A stretch of DNA of 64,000 nucleotides from Paenibacillus sp. D2_2 (GTDB lineage: Bacteria > Bacillota > Bacilli > Paenibacillales > Paenibacillaceae). The stretch's first letter is position 1. Each line of letters starts with the position of its first letter. The notes under the pieces are model-generated. The model saw only the letters and a list, made by a program, of their open reading frames with translations. It did no database searches and had not been told where the DNA came from. The stretch spans positions 4,752,501 to 4,816,500 of the forward strand of contig NZ_CP133605.1 in assembly GCF_031199965.1 (NCBI RefSeq), read 5' to 3'. Below, piece by piece: positions 44,758 to 55,697 of this stretch. The position numbers were made by a program, and so were the translations under genes.

Positions 44758-45878
44758 CTACTCCCAATGAATCTCCACCTGGAGATCATTGGTCCCGTAA
44801 AGCGGGGAAGCCAAATAACTGATATTATTGATCGACAAATCATATAAACTGACCAGATCCTGAAGCAACTGTCTCTCAGAGCCGTCATAACGCACCGTAA
44901 CGGTCGTTTTCCCGGCTTTGAGGCTTTGCTTCACTTTTTTTTGCATAGCAGTTGCATCGGTAACCGCCGCATTTGGGTAATACAAGTTATAGCCGAATTG
45001 CTCCTCAAGAGTACGGTATACGTTCTTCTTATCTCCGCTTTGCATGGCTAGAACGTGCAAGCTGTTCCTATATAGCGTCGAAGCCGTAGGATATGGCTTG
45101 GTCCACTGGTGATCTTGTCTCATCTGTTCATCGGTGAGCAAATAATAGTTGTATCTAACTCGTTCCGGATTATCTGGCGATGGATCATCCCAGGTTGTAT
45201 CCAGGTGGTACCACAAGTTATCTAGACGAACAAGATTCCATGCATGCAGTTGTCCCCGGCAGTGCCTTCTACGATCTGATTATTGAATCCCGCATCTTTT
45301 AATAGTTGATAGGTAAGCAGTGAATATCCCTGACATACCGCCTTCCCTGTGCGAAGGCCTTCATAAGCTGTATATTTCTGCAAGTCACGATCATATTTAA
45401 GGTGCAGCACGACATAATCATGAATGGCCTTTACCTTCTGGTGGTCATTCATTCCGGGCTTCAGGATCTCCCGCAGAATCTCCTGCACACGCTGCTTTAC
45501 ATAAGCCGATTGCTCCGCCGTCTCCCGGTAGCTTACCTGCAGATTTATTTTCGCGTAGCCGGACGTTCCTTTCCAGGAATATGTGTACCGATCTACAATA
45601 TATTTAGTGTATGGGTCGCTGTCTAGCGCCGCATTTACCGCATTCTTGAGCAATTGCTCAAGTTCATTGGTCGGCCCTTTATACTTTAAGGTGATAGAGG
45701 CTTCTCTTGCTCCTAATCCTTCGGCAAGCTTCAACTGCAAGTCCGTAGACGATGTAATATAGACCGAATCTGAAGCTGCGTGTACATGCGGAACTCCCCA
45801 ATGGGGCGGTATTACACCTAGCATCGCTGCACCTAACAGTCCTGCTACCAGCCAGCGTCTAACCATGCTTCGTCTCAT
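44758..45878 (-). pseudogene. Secreted transglutaminase-like protein, frameshifted
   Basis: The reconstructed protein is about 373 residues with a signal peptide (WLVAGLLGAAMLGVIPPHWG). The transglutaminase-like core has the cysteine in GLRTGKAVCQGYSLL. The sequence then loses frame right at the catalytic histidine: as written it reads GDNCMHGILFV and stops, whereas one added base near 45247 gives HAWNLVRLDNLWYHLDTTWDDP, containing the His and Asp. A unique C-terminal region of about 130 residues follows. Such extracellular proteins are cysteine proteases or crosslinkers; the substrate is unknown. ATG 45878 is chosen with AAGGAGG upstream. Confidence 0.8.
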
Positions 45879-46161
45879 GCCTCTAAAAGCCTCCTTCACA
45901 AAAAGTTAATGACACAAGTGTTGGCCAACCCTTATGTAAGCCCATTGTAACATAGCCCTTACTGCAAAGGTTTTCTAGTTTTGTCGAGCAATAACGAATA
46001 GAAGAATTGATCATTCTAGCAATAATTTCAATAATATGACATGAATTTTACGGAATATTATACCTAATCTACCTGAAGTTTTGATATAATAAAAAAAATT
46101 AGCCTATGTGATATATGTCACTGCAATTATGCGTGCATTAGAATGGAGAGACACTCTAACT

Positions 46162-46359
46162 ATGACCATCGTGGACCTTTCGGATATATCCGTCGAAATG
46201 TTCGTCACCGTCATGCTCTTTCTGCTTTTCATTGCTCCCCTTGTCAGTCTAGGGATTTTGCGTCTATTTCAGGGCAAGAAGAAGGTTGGATTCAGTCTGC
46301 TCGGCGGCGGAGTTGTTGTCTACTTAGTATTTCAGCTCATCATGTTATTACTTAATTGA
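46162..46359 (+). CDS. Small two-helix membrane protein
   Basis: The 65-residue product reads VEMFVTVMLFLLFIAPLVSLGI, a loop FQGKKKVGF, then SLLGGGVVVYLVFQLIMLLLN. ATG 46162 follows GGAGAG; two further in-frame starts lie upstream. TATAAT at 46085 may be its -10 box. It is divergent from the transglutaminase gene and has a weak hairpin near 46370-46412. I do not recognise a family. Confidence 0.6.
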   Translation: MTIVDLSDISVEMFVTVMLFLLFIAPLVSLGILRLFQGKKKVGFSLLGGGVVVYLVFQLIMLLLN

Positions 46360-46564
46360 TACTCATATGGAGGATGTTAGTTCAACTTACTGAACAGCAT
46401 CTTCTTTTATTTCAATCTATATACGTAATAAAAGGGAATTCTTGCTCAAAAAATAGCAGAATTTGCGCGAAAGAACAATTGATATTCCAGTTATGGTCAG
46501 CTTCTATCGACTAAATCTCGTATCTCAAGGAAATAGCGAAGCATTTGAATTCTATTAATTAGCT

Positions 46565-46597
46565 AAAAGAGGACGGATCAATAATGATCCGTCCTCT
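46565..46597 (-). terminator. Terminator of trxB
   Basis: On the minus strand AGAGGACGGATCA, loop TTAT, TGATCCGTCCTCT, then TTTT. Confidence 0.85.
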
Positions 46598-46625
46598 CCT
46601 ATTGCCATTTACCTGCTCATATCTA

Positions 46626-47576
46626 TTACTTCGCAGCAAGTTCCTTCTGTTCATGCTCCAGAGCTTCGATATACTTCTCGCAATCAAGCGCCGCCATACA
46701 GCCGCTACCAGCTGCGGTAATCGCTTGACGATAGCGCGTATCTTGTACGTCACCACACGCGAACACGCCTGGGATATTCGTCTCGGAGGTGCCTGGTTTG
46801 ACGATGATATATCCATTCTCATCGGTGTCGATTTGACCGCCCAAGAAGCTAGTATTCGGCGTATGTCCAATCGCTACGAATACACCAGTTGCACTGATAA
46901 CTTCTTCTTCACCAGTTGTATTGTTGCGGACCTTCAGTCCCGTTACACCCATGTCATTCGTAAGCACTTCAAGCGGAGTACGATTCAGCGCCCACTCTAC
47001 CTTCTCATTTAAGCGAACACGATCTTGCATAATCTTCGAGGCGCGCAGTTCATCACGGCGATGAACGACTGTCACTTTGGAAGCAAAGCGGGTAAGGAAG
47101 CCAGCTTCTTCAAGCGCGGAGTCTCCGCCTCCGATGACAATGATCTCCCTATTGCGGAAGAAGAATCCGTCGCAGGTAGCGCAGGTGCTGACGCCACGGC
47201 CAACATTATCCTGCTCGCCTGGAATACCAAGATATTTCGCCGATGCACCTGTCGATAGCACTAACGTCTCAGCCTCCAATTCACCCAATCCATCGACATC
47301 AAGCTTGAATGGACGGCGGCTCGTATCAACGCTATTCACCCAACCGGTGCGGAATTCTGCGCCGAAGCGTTCCGCTTGCTTACGCATATTTTCCATCAAT
47401 ACCGGTCCCATTATTCCTTCCGGAAATCCTGGAAAGTTCTCTACATCTGTCGTCGTTGTCAATTGGCCGCCTGGTTGAGGGCCTTCTATTACCAATGGCT
47501 TCATATTCGCTCTGGCCAAATAAATAGCTGCAGTCAGCCCCGCAGGACCTGTACCGATAATAATAGTCTTATACAT
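46626..47576 (-). CDS. trxB: Thioredoxin-disulfide reductase
   Basis: The 316-residue flavoprotein begins YKTIIIGTGPAGLTAAIYLARA, the FAD-binding GxGxxG. It has the redox-active CATC in RGVSTCATCDGFFFRN and the NADPH-site VIGGGDSALEEAGFLTRFA. GVFACGDVQDTRYRQAITAAGSG closes the FAD domain. It reduces thioredoxin with NADPH in the cytosol. ATG 47576 is chosen with AAGGAGG eight bases upstream; an earlier TTG would waste that site. Length and motifs are normal. Confidence 0.97.
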   Translation of the reverse strand: MYKTIIIGTGPAGLTAAIYLARANMKPLVIEGPQPGGQLTTTTDVENFPGFPEGIMGPVLMENMRKQAERFGAEFRTGWVNSVDTSRRPFKLDVDGLGELEAETLVLSTGASAKYLGIPGEQDNVGRGVSTCATCDGFFFRNREIIVIGGGDSALEEAGFLTRFASKVTVVHRRDELRASKIMQDRVRLNEKVEWALNRTPLEVLTNDMGVTGLKVRNNTTGEEEVISATGVFVAIGHTPNTSFLGGQIDTDENGYIIVKPGTSETNIPGVFACGDVQDTRYRQAITAAGSGCMAALDCEKYIEALEHEQKELAAK

Positions 47577-47772
47577 AAATAATTCCTCCTTGATTACGAG
47601 ATACACACGACTCCATCTAACCTACTAAAAGTCAACTTATTAACTCTCACTACTATATATTCATCATTATCTTATTAAAGGTTAGGGAAAGTCAATGTTC
47701 GTAGCATCAAGGTTCGGTGAAGTTTAAATGAAGGAATGATGAATAGCTTCTATCCTCTCCTTCCCTCCTCAT

Positions 47773-49709
47773 TTAACGCAGCAGCCGCAATCCGTTCAGA
47801 ATAACCAATATAGTACTTCCCTCATGACCAACAACACCCAGCGGTAGGGCAATGCCTTGCACAAAATTGCTAACTACAAGAGTGGTAATGACACATGCCG
47901 CGAAGATAAGATTTTGTCTGACAATTCGTTTGGTTCGGCGAGCTAATGAGAATGTATCAGCAATGCGCTCAAGATTATCGTTCATCAGCACGATATCGGC
48001 GATTTCCAGCGCCGCACCACTGCCTCCTCCTCCCATCGCTACCCCAACAGTAGCTGCTGCCAGTGCCGGAGCATCATTAACACCGTCACCGACCATCACA
48101 ACATGACCGTATTTATTCTTGAGCTCCGATACATGCGATACTTTATCCTCAGGTAGCAAATCTCCAAATACAAAATCGACTCCCGCTTCATTGGCGATCG
48201 CTTGTGCTGTACGGCTGCGATCCCCGGTCAGCATCGCCGTTGCAATGCCCAGCTCACGCAGACGGCGGATAGTATCCTTCGCCTGCGGGCGAATGTTGTC
48301 ACGAAGTGCAATCAGCCCAACATATTCGTCGTCACATTGAATTAATGAGACTGAATTCCCCTTCTCCATTAATTCCTGCAGCCGGTCAATCAATTCAGAC
48401 GGAAGACCAGGATCATTTTCGTGAGCTTTACCGATCCGCCATTTCCGACCATCGATCATAGCCTCAATCCCCCACCCAGGCAAATCTTGAAGCTCGTCAG
48501 CCGCTCTTAATGTTAGACCTTCATCCATTGCTTTACGAACGATAGCGCGGGCAAGCGGATGCTGGGACAAGCTTTCTGCCGCCGCACATGCTCCTAGAAC
48601 CGTAAGACGATCATAGCCTTCCAGCACGACCAGTTCCGTCACGACCTGGCGAACCGGAAGTTAACGTCCCCGTCTTGTCAAAAGCGACTACCTTCGCTTC
48701 GCTTAACAGATCCATGTGGGCAGCACCCTTGAACAGTACACCTTTTCTGGCGCTCTTGGACATAGCTGATAGCGTGGCCAGGCATAACCGAAGCAACAAT
48801 CGCACACGGCGACGCAACAACAAGGAATACCATCGCTTTATAAAAAGTGTAGGACCAGGACCAGCCAAGTACAAACGGGGCGAACAAAATCAGTAACACC
48901 GTAATACCTACGACAGACTTGGCATAACCACCCTCAAGTTTTTTAATAAAACGCTGGGACACAGGAGTTTCATTCTGCGCTTGTTCCACCATTTTAATAA
49001 TCTTCGAAAAAATAGTACCTTCGGCTGGACTTGTTACTTCGATATATAATGCTCCTTGGCCATTTAACGTACCGGCATATACTTCATCGCCTATACCTTT
49101 ATCAACCGGGATCGACTCGCCGGTAATCGTCGACTGGTTCACCGCGGAGCCGCCGCTTTGTACCAAACCATCGGCTGGAATAACCTCTCCCGGCTTAACA
49201 AGCACCAAATCCCCAATGACAAGCTCTTTTACCCCTACCTTAGCGATGCTATCTCCATTGACCTTAAGCGCTGTTTCCGGTTTTAAGGCAATCAACGAGG
49301 AAATATCCTTCATACTTCGCTCGCTCGCAAACGACTCCAGCGCGCCGCTAAGCGCAAAGATGAATATAAGCATCGCTCCCTCATTCCAATAACCGATAGA
49401 AGCGGCGCCAAGTGCAGCCGCAATCATCAGCAGATTCACGTCAAGGTCACGTTCTTTAATGAGCGTCTCAATACCTTCACGTGCTTTAGCGAAGCCTCCA
49501 ATGGCATATGCGGCAATATATACGATGATCGACAGCATATGCGACCAGTTTCCAATTCCCCAAGCGGCTAGCGTTAACACCCCACTGCCAAGGGCAAAAC
49601 TCATTTCCTTGTGTTTAAGCAAACTTACGAAATTCATACGCGGCTTTTGCTGCGGAGCAGGCTGATTAATCAAACTTACAATAGACTTTGTTTTTTGGAT
49701 TGCTTGCAT
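47773..49709 (-). pseudogene. pfeT: P1B-4-type metal ATPase, PfeT/ZosA-like, with two frameshifts
   Basis: When rejoined it is about 644 residues. It has no N-terminal metal-binding CxxC domain and six or so membrane helices. SPC in FLVVASPCAIVAS is the P1B-4 signature, linked to Fe(II), Co(II) or Zn(II) export. TGES, the phosphorylated DKTGTLT, and TGDRSRTAQAIA plus MVGDGVNDAPAL are present. Bacillus PfeT, of this type, exports Fe(II) under PerR and Fur control, and a Fur-like box lies upstream here. Two one-base insertions relative to the expected sequence (GG at 48778-48779; GG at 48645-48646) break the frame after VMP and after TSGSP. AAGGAGGAG precedes ATG 49709. Confidence 0.85.
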
Positions 49710-49772
49710 AAATAACTCCTCCTTTGTGAGCTAATTGAGAATGAATATTATTGTTAATACCCTTAAAATGGC

Positions 49773-49807
49773 ACATGCTGCTCCGGGAAGATCCCGGAGC
49801 AGCATGT
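49773..49807 (-). other. Perfect 16-bp hairpin in the leader of the PfeT-like gene
   Basis: ACATGCTGCTCCGGGA and TCCCGGAGCAGCATGT flank a three-base loop. It lies between the Fur-like box and the ATG. No T run follows on the minus strand, so it is not an obvious terminator. Confidence 0.6.
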
Positions 49808-49811
49808 AATT

Positions 49812-49830
49812 GAGAATGATAATCATTTTT
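49812..49830 (-). promoter_or_regulatory. Fur-like operator upstream of the PfeT-like gene
   Basis: GAGAATGATAATCATTTTT matches the classic 19-bp Fur consensus at about 15 positions. Just upstream on the minus strand TTTCAC and TATAAC, 16 bases apart, form a possible promoter. Further partial sites with GAGAATGA lie near 49733 and, inverted, near 49885. PerR could bind a related sequence. Confidence 0.65.
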
Positions 49831-50004
49831 GCAGTTATACAAATATTTTTCCTTAGTGAAACTTTGCTTTAATTTTAAATCATTCTCAAATATTTGTAAA
49901 TACGATATTTCAATATTTCCCAAGTGATTTATGCCAAAGTAATAAACTAAATGAATTGAACCTATACCCTATCTTAAGAAGAATGACCAGGAAGCTGGGT
50001 GAAC

Positions 50005-50034
50005 CAAAAAATCCGGTCCTCTCATGGACCGGAT
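50005..50034 (-). terminator. Terminator of the Fur-box operon
   Basis: On the minus strand AAATCCGGTCC, loop ATGAGA, GGACCGGATTT, then further Ts, ten bases after the last gene's stop. Confidence 0.85.
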
Positions 50035-50043
50035 TTCCGTTCG

Positions 50044-50808
50044 TTATACATAAAAACATGCTTCAATCAAAGCTCTGGTATAGGAACATCGCGGGGCGCT
50101 GAGAACCTGCTCAACTGCCCCCTCCTCAACAATGGCTCCTGCCTGCATCACGGCCATTCGATCCGCGAAGCCCCTTATGGTCTCCAGCCGATGGGTAATA
50201 TACAGGATCGTCATATGATGTTCTTTTTTTAAAGACCGCAGCAGATTAAGAATCTCATCTTCGGTAGAAGGATCGAGCGCAGATGTAATCTCATCTGCAA
50301 TAAGCAAACTTGGCGCCATCGTTAAAGCCCTTGCGATCGCGATCCGTTGTTTCTGTCCGCCGGAGCATTCGGAAGGGTTTCTCTCCATCAGAGATGACGG
50401 AAGCTTAACCCGTTCCAATAGATCAGCGGCTATCTTCCCTGCCTCTGCTCGGGAGACCTGGTGAAGTATGAGCGGCTCGCTGACGATATCTTTCACCTTC
50501 CAATAGGGATTCAATGAGCGATCGGGATTCTGAAAGATCATCTGCACTTTCCCAGGGGGCATCATCCCCTTGAGTCTTCTCCGCTTCTGTCCCGATTCAA
50601 GACCAGATTCCTCATGCCAAGCTACCGAACCACTAGTTGGCTGCTGCAGACCAATCATAATTTCCGCCAGCGTGGATTTGCCAGATCCACTCTCTCCCAC
50701 CAGGGCAAAAATCTCATCCCTTTGCAATGTCAGTGAGACCTCCTGTACCGCTGTCTTGGCTCGCCCTCCAAGGCCAAATTGCTTGCTGACCTGCACAAGC
50801 TCCAGCAT
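50044..50808 (-). CDS. Oligopeptide/nickel-type ABC transporter ATPase (second)
   Basis: The 254-residue ATPase has Walker A ALVGESGSGKSTLAE, Q-loop QMIFQNPDRSLNPY, signature SECSGGQKQRIAIARAL, Walker B SLLIADEITSALDPSTE and the switch histidine in LYITHRLE. These are typical of OppF/DppF/CntF-like subunits. ATG 50808 follows AAGGAG by eight bases and lies just after the stop of the preceding gene. It is the last gene of the operon. It lacks the usual C-terminal zinc-type OppF tail, as do nickel and metallophore ATPases. Confidence 0.85.
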   Translation of the reverse strand: MLELVQVSKQFGLGGRAKTAVQEVSLTLQRDEIFALVGESGSGKSTLAEIMIGLQQPTSGSVAWHEESGLESGQKRRRLKGMMPPGKVQMIFQNPDRSLNPYWKVKDIVSEPLILHQVSRAEAGKIAADLLERVKLPSSLMERNPSECSGGQKQRIAIARALTMAPSLLIADEITSALDPSTEDEILNLLRSLKKEHHMTILYITHRLETIRGFADRMAVMQAGAIVEEGAVEQVLSAPRCSYTRALIEACFYV

Positions 50809-50810
50809 CT

Positions 50811-52447
50811 TTACCACTCCTTTGCCAGTACAGGCCGCTCTTGTCCCGATGGTTTATTAGACTGTCCATACCGCTTTAAATACTGAAGCTTCTTCCCTTC
50901 ATCCTCGATCCGGCCCTCCCTTAAAAGGATAATCTCGTCCGCCATATGAAGGGCCGCGGAAATATCATGCGTAATGAACAATAGGGTCATCCGATGCTCT
51001 CGTACTTTCCGGGACAACAGGCCCAGCACTTCATGCTTGGTAATCGGATCAAGCGCTCCCGTAGGTTCATCGGCGATCAACACCTTCGGGTGATTCACCA
51101 GAGCCAGCGCAATTAAAGCACGACTTAGCATACCTCCGCTTAATTCATGCGGATATTGCCTCAGAACCTGCTCATCCAGATGAACTTCACTCAAAGCTTT
51201 TGCTGCTGATTCTCTTTTTCTTCCATCGTCTTGTGCAGCAGCATCGCTTCATAAAATTGAGTACCGATGGTTAGCAGCGGATCGAAGCTAGACCTTGGGT
51301 CCTGAAATATAAATGCGGCATCCAGCCAGCGCTGCAATGAGGCCCCTTCTTCTCCGTGATATACAGGTTTGCCGGCAACGACAGCTTCTCCTGCCACTGC
51401 TTCCGCGGGCATTAATCCATATAAGGTACGGGCCAACGTGGTTTTACCGGATCCGGACTCACCGATCAAAGCCGTGATTTTCCCTGACGGGACCTCAAAG
51501 GAAATCGGATAGATCACGGTACGTTCACCATAGCAGACGCTCAAATTTTTAGCAGAAATAGCTGTGCTTCCTTCTACAGCATCGCCATCAGTTCCCCGGA
51601 TCTCCAAGGCTGTTGGAACAATGCTTTTCTTCTTGCGTAACGATACCTCCGGCGCTCCCGACCCAACTATGCTGGCTTCTCCAAGCAAAGCGAGCGCAAT
51701 AGTAACTACTAAAATGGCCAACGTCGGAGGAAGAACCGTCCACTGCCATGAAGCAGACATAAATGTCTCACTTTGCGAAAAGGCATTCTGCAGCATTTTT
51801 CCCCATGAAGGAACATTCGGATTACCGATTCCCAGAAAAGATAGGCTGGCCTCCATCGCTACCGCCGTTTTGAAAGACACGATCATCTTGGTCCGAATAA
51901 GCGGCCAAATAAATGGCAGCAAATGCTTGCGTATGACATATAATCTTCCCGCTTGATAGAGCTGCGCCGCCTTTACGAATTCACGTTCCTTAAGTGACAA
52001 GACGGAAGCTCTTATAAGCTTCATATATCCCGGCCAGGTCAACAGGCCCAATGTGAAAATCAACTGCCATGTTCCTCCACCCGTAAAGGAAGCCACAATC
52101 AAAATCAACAGTAAGGAAGGAAGCACCATAAGCATATTAGCAACGGCATTTAGAACGGTATCCATCCGGGAAGAGTAACCCGCGAGCAACCCTAAAATAG
52201 TGCTTAGAAACGTACTGATCAAGGTTACCATCGTACCAATAAACAAGGTCGTCCTTGCTCCATATACAAATTGGGTAAACAGATCCTGTCCGATGGTATT
52301 GGTCCCAAGCCAATGCGCGGCGGAAGGGGCCATCAATCTTTCCCCGTCTATAGAGAAGGGCGAATCGTGGGCAATCATCGGCCCGAATATTGCTGTCAGA
52401 ATAAACAAGCCTAGACAACATAGGCCAAACTTTTGCGCTAATCTCAT
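50811..52447 (-). pseudogene. Fused ABC permease and ATPase of oligopeptide/nickel type, frameshifted near the end
   Basis: The natural frame is about 545 residues. An OppC/NikC-like permease (HWLGTNTIGQDLFTQFVYGA; MEASLSFLGIGNPNVPSWGKML) continues without a stop into an ABC domain with Walker A ALIGESGSGKTTLARTLYG. The frame stops at 51191. Adding one base to the T run at 51198-51201 continues into QYPHELSGGMLSRALIAL and LIADEPTGALDP. Permease-ATPase fusions of this type are known but uncommon. ATG 52447 is chosen, after GGGGGAG. It forms the heteromeric importer with the permease upstream and the ATPase downstream. Confidence 0.8.
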
Positions 52448-52458
52448 GAAGGCTCCCC

Positions 52459-53437
52459 CTATGTGCCACACGGATACGTGGATCGAGATAAGGATAGATC
52501 AGCTCGGCAAGCAAATTTAGCAACAGTACAAACACAGTCAGCATTAAAAATAAGCCATGCAATAACGGATAGTCCCGTGCCAAAATAGCCTCCTGAAGCA
52601 GCTTACCAATGCCCGGATAAGAGAATACCGTCTCAACGAGTACCGATCCAGCAAGCAAACTGCCTATCCGTATAGCAATCATAGTCAACAGAGGGAGAGC
52701 GCTATTGCGAGCGATGTGACGCATCAATACAGCACGTCCGCCGATCCCTTTGGCCGCTGCAAACTCGACGAACGCTTCATTGCGTATACGTATGGCTTCA
52801 TTGCGCATAAGCAGATACATACTGGCGAGACTACTTAGCGTAAGAGTAATCACCGGCAGAATCATATGCCTGACAAGATCCCATACGTGATCAAACCACT
52901 GTTCCGACCTCAAAAAAGCAGTCTCCGCCCCGCCTAGAGGAAACCATTTGAAGTTTACCGCGAGTAAAATCAGCAATACCATTCCAATAATAAATTCCGG
53001 AATTGCGCTGACTCCCAGCATGGATAGAAATAAACCGCGATCTATTTTGCCTGGATACCGCCAGGCAGAGATCAAACCAAAGATCATCCCAAGTACAATC
53101 GAAAGTAAGGTTGCCGCCCCGACAATCCCCAGCGTCCATGGTAAACGGACAAGGATCACGTCAAATACAGGCGCCTTATACGTGATAGATAAGCCAAAAT
53201 CCAGTGTAGCAATGCCTTTTATATAAGAAAGAAATTGCTCCCATAATGAATCGTTCAAGTGATAATAATTAAGCATCGCTTCTCTTTGTACTTCCGACAC
53301 AAATATCGAACCGTCCTCGGAGCCTCCAGTCAGGAAATCAGCCGGTCCCCCGGCAGCAGCCGAGGGAGCCAGAAATTAAGCAAAAGCACAAACACAAGCA
53401 CTCCAAGGTAGGTGTAGAGATGTTTACTTGTTGACAT
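52459..53437 (-). pseudogene. ABC permease, oligopeptide/nickel OppB type, frameshifted
   Basis: About 326 residues when repaired. The N-terminus (HLYTYLGVLVFVLLLNFWLPRLLPGD) starts at ATG 53437 and overlaps the binding-protein stop. The frame is lost at 53344, where one extra C gives GDPADFLTGGSEDGS. The core has LGVSAIPEFIIGMVLLI and the coupling-loop FVEFAAAKGIGGRAVLMRHIARN. Near the end the frame misses its stop. One more base at the CC of 52466-52467 yields YLDPRIRVGT and a TAG at 52459, immediately before the ribosome site of the next gene. Without this it would read on into the next gene. Confidence 0.8.
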
Positions 53438-55066
53438 TGATCAAGAACACCTTATTGTCCCATAGCGGAATTCCGTCAGCGATGCCTCCGTACGTGTTAG
53501 ACCAACCGTTATATACTTTTGGATTATACATATAGTAGAACGGGCGATGATACAACACTAGAGTAGGCAGTTCATCCGCCAATATATCCTGCATTCTTGC
53601 GACCAGCTCTTTTCGTTTATCGGTATCAAGCTCCTGCATTTGCTCGACGGCCAGCTTCTGGAATTCGGCATTGTTCCAGGTTTTACCGCGTGCCGCGTAG
53701 GCATTGCTTGCTTCTCCTAGGAACCATAGCCGTAAATAATCAGGATCTCCGCTAAGTCCAATATGCCCCGTAATCGCCATATCATATTTATTCTCACCCA
53801 TAGCGGCCGTGAAGGCGGCTGGATCAACCTGCTGGATATTGAGCTGAATTCCAACCTTTTTGAGCATCTCCTGCATAATCAACGCTTCCTGCGAGGTGGA
53901 GGATACCATGACATTCAGCTTCAGCGACTCTCGGATTCCCGAAGAATTTTTGGAATAGCCTAGTTCATCGAGCATCTGGTTCGCTTTGTCTGGATTGAAT
54001 TCATATTGCTTCACAGACGGATTATACCAAGGCGAATCAGGAGGGATAATTCCCGCATTTCCTACTATAGGATCGCCGCCAGTCAGCTTGCTGGCCATCT
54101 CTGAGCGGTTCAAGGCATAAGCGATAGCTTGACGGAGACGTTTATCGCTAAGCTGTGGATGCTCCAGATTAAACGTGATGCGCAGCGCGCTTCCAGTCGG
54201 CTCACTCTTGATTGATTCAAAGCCTTGCTTCTGCAAATCTTCAACTTCCGGATAACTCATCGTAAGGCCACCGTCAATTTCATTATTTTGCAAGGCTAGT
54301 GCTTTGTTGGCCACGTTCAAGTATTGAATCTCATTTATTTTTACCTTGCCCTTGAAATAATCGGGATTGGCCTCAAACAAATATTGCCCGGACTTCTCGT
54401 CATATTGCTTCAAAGTGTAAGGACCTGTTCCTACCAACGCATCAGGAGCACGGTATTCAATGGGCTTGTCCACATGCTCCCATACATGTTTTGGAATGAT
54501 AGGCACAATCCCTACCAGGTCGCTTAAGAATGGCGCGTACTTATTTTTCAGCTTGAAGATGACGGTATCATCTCCCGTTTGTGTAACAGATTCGATTTGT
54601 CCAATGTCTCCCGTCCAGTTGAATGGGTGGGTCTTGTAATAATTGAAGCTGAATGCTACGTCTTCAGCGGTAAATGGTTGTCCATCATGCCATTTCACGC
54701 CTTGCTCCAGCTTAAACGTATAGGTAAGTCCGTCTTCGGACACGCTCCAGGACTTGGCAAGCCATGGAATAATCCCGGACGCATCCTTCCAGGTTAATGT
54801 ATCAAACAGAAAAGAATTGTGAAGAAACCCGCCAGGGCCCGTTGAAGAGAAGGCAAACGGGGACGGATATCCACTATCGCTCCAGGCGATGCGAACAAGC
54901 TCCGTCTGATCCGTAGCCAAATCTGGTTTGGAAGCCGTAGTCTGAGGCGTAGAGCTTCCCTTTCTCCTGAAGATACAGAGGTATTGTTGCTGCTGCCGCA
55001 AGCTGATAATAAAAATGCAAAACATAATATGGTTAAGATGACCGGGATCTTGATACGAGATAACAT
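53424..55066 (-). pseudogene. Solute-binding lipoprotein, family 5 (peptide/nickel/metallophore type), frameshifted near N-terminus
   Basis: About 547 residues when repaired. The signal peptide IPVILTILCFAFLLSACGSS with lipobox LSAC starts at ATG 55066. It is joined, after one added base at the junction 54958-54963, to the mature protein. The mature part has the family 5 signatures WHDGQPFTAEDVAFSFNYYK, VGTGPYTLKQYDEKSGQYLFEANPDYF and DKRLRQAIAYALNRSEM. It should capture the substrate outside the membrane for the permease pair. The chemistry of the ligand is open; the Fur box suggests a metal complex. Confidence 0.85.
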
Positions 55067-55091
55067 TCTGTGATTTCCCCAAATGATTTTA

Positions 55092-55697
55092 TTAGATTTT
55101 CCCTTCCGTCAGCCAGGGCAAAAACCCATTCAAAAACCGCTCCGTTGCCGGCATGAAATACGATCCATAGTGATATTCAGGATCTAAAGTGGTCATAATG
55201 AGCGTCCCCGCCGTACTTACTTTATCGATATAAAATATCGCCCCATCATTCTCAACGGCAATTAACGTCTCGGCGCCTTGAGGCGGAAAAAAAACGCCAT
55301 GGTAATGCCATGTTGCGTCCTCCAGGCTGATGTACCGAAACAGATCATGATCCGGCTTCGTCATCATAAGACCGCTTCTTGCATCCCGCTCCAGCCACCA
55401 CCAGAAGTTAGTCGGCCTGAATTCCCAATGATGATTGGGGAACCAATCTTGCGACTGGGCCCCTAAAGCAACAACCGTGCCCCCGTCGTCCAGAAATTTT
55501 GTAATATGTTCGAGTGATTCTGTCACCTGCGTCTGGTTAAGCTGCGAAGGGACGATCAGAACATCGATCCCTTCGAGTGAGGTTTGCAGCAATTCAGGCA
55601 AATAAATCACTTGATGTATAAACCGGCTAAACTCAGATGATTTAAATGTGCGGTATTGGTGAGAATTCCCGCTGTATAGCACCGCTATTTTCCTCAT
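55092..55697 (-). CDS. Amidotransferase-like (flavodoxin-type fold) protein, second copy
   Basis: The 201-residue cytosolic protein starts MRKIAVLYSGNSHQYRTF and shows alternating beta strands. DVLIVPSQLNQTQVT and LDDGGTVVALGAQSQDW sit where class I amidotransferase-like or ThuA-like folds place their nucleophile elbow. No cysteine is present at that point. Its later half (IFYIDKVSTAGTLIMTT) matches ITYIDRNSTKGTILVHSG of the neighbouring gene, so the two are tandem paralogues. They overlap by four bases (ATGA). The family is not one I can name with confidence, and no function is assigned. Confidence 0.6.
   Translation of the reverse strand: MRKIAVLYSGNSHQYRTFKSSEFSRFIHQVIYLPELLQTSLEGIDVLIVPSQLNQTQVTESLEHITKFLDDGGTVVALGAQSQDWFPNHHWEFRPTNFWWWLERDARSGLMMTKPDHDLFRYISLEDATWHYHGVFFPPQGAETLIAVENDGAIFYIDKVSTAGTLIMTTLDPEYHYGSYFMPATERFLNGFLPWLTEGKI

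Noticed and set aside
50811..52447. Fusion of permease and ATPase as an artefact of a missing stop
   Set aside because: The junction reads through in frame with a plausible linker and no ribosome site for a separate ATPase start, so the fusion is kept, with read verification suggested.
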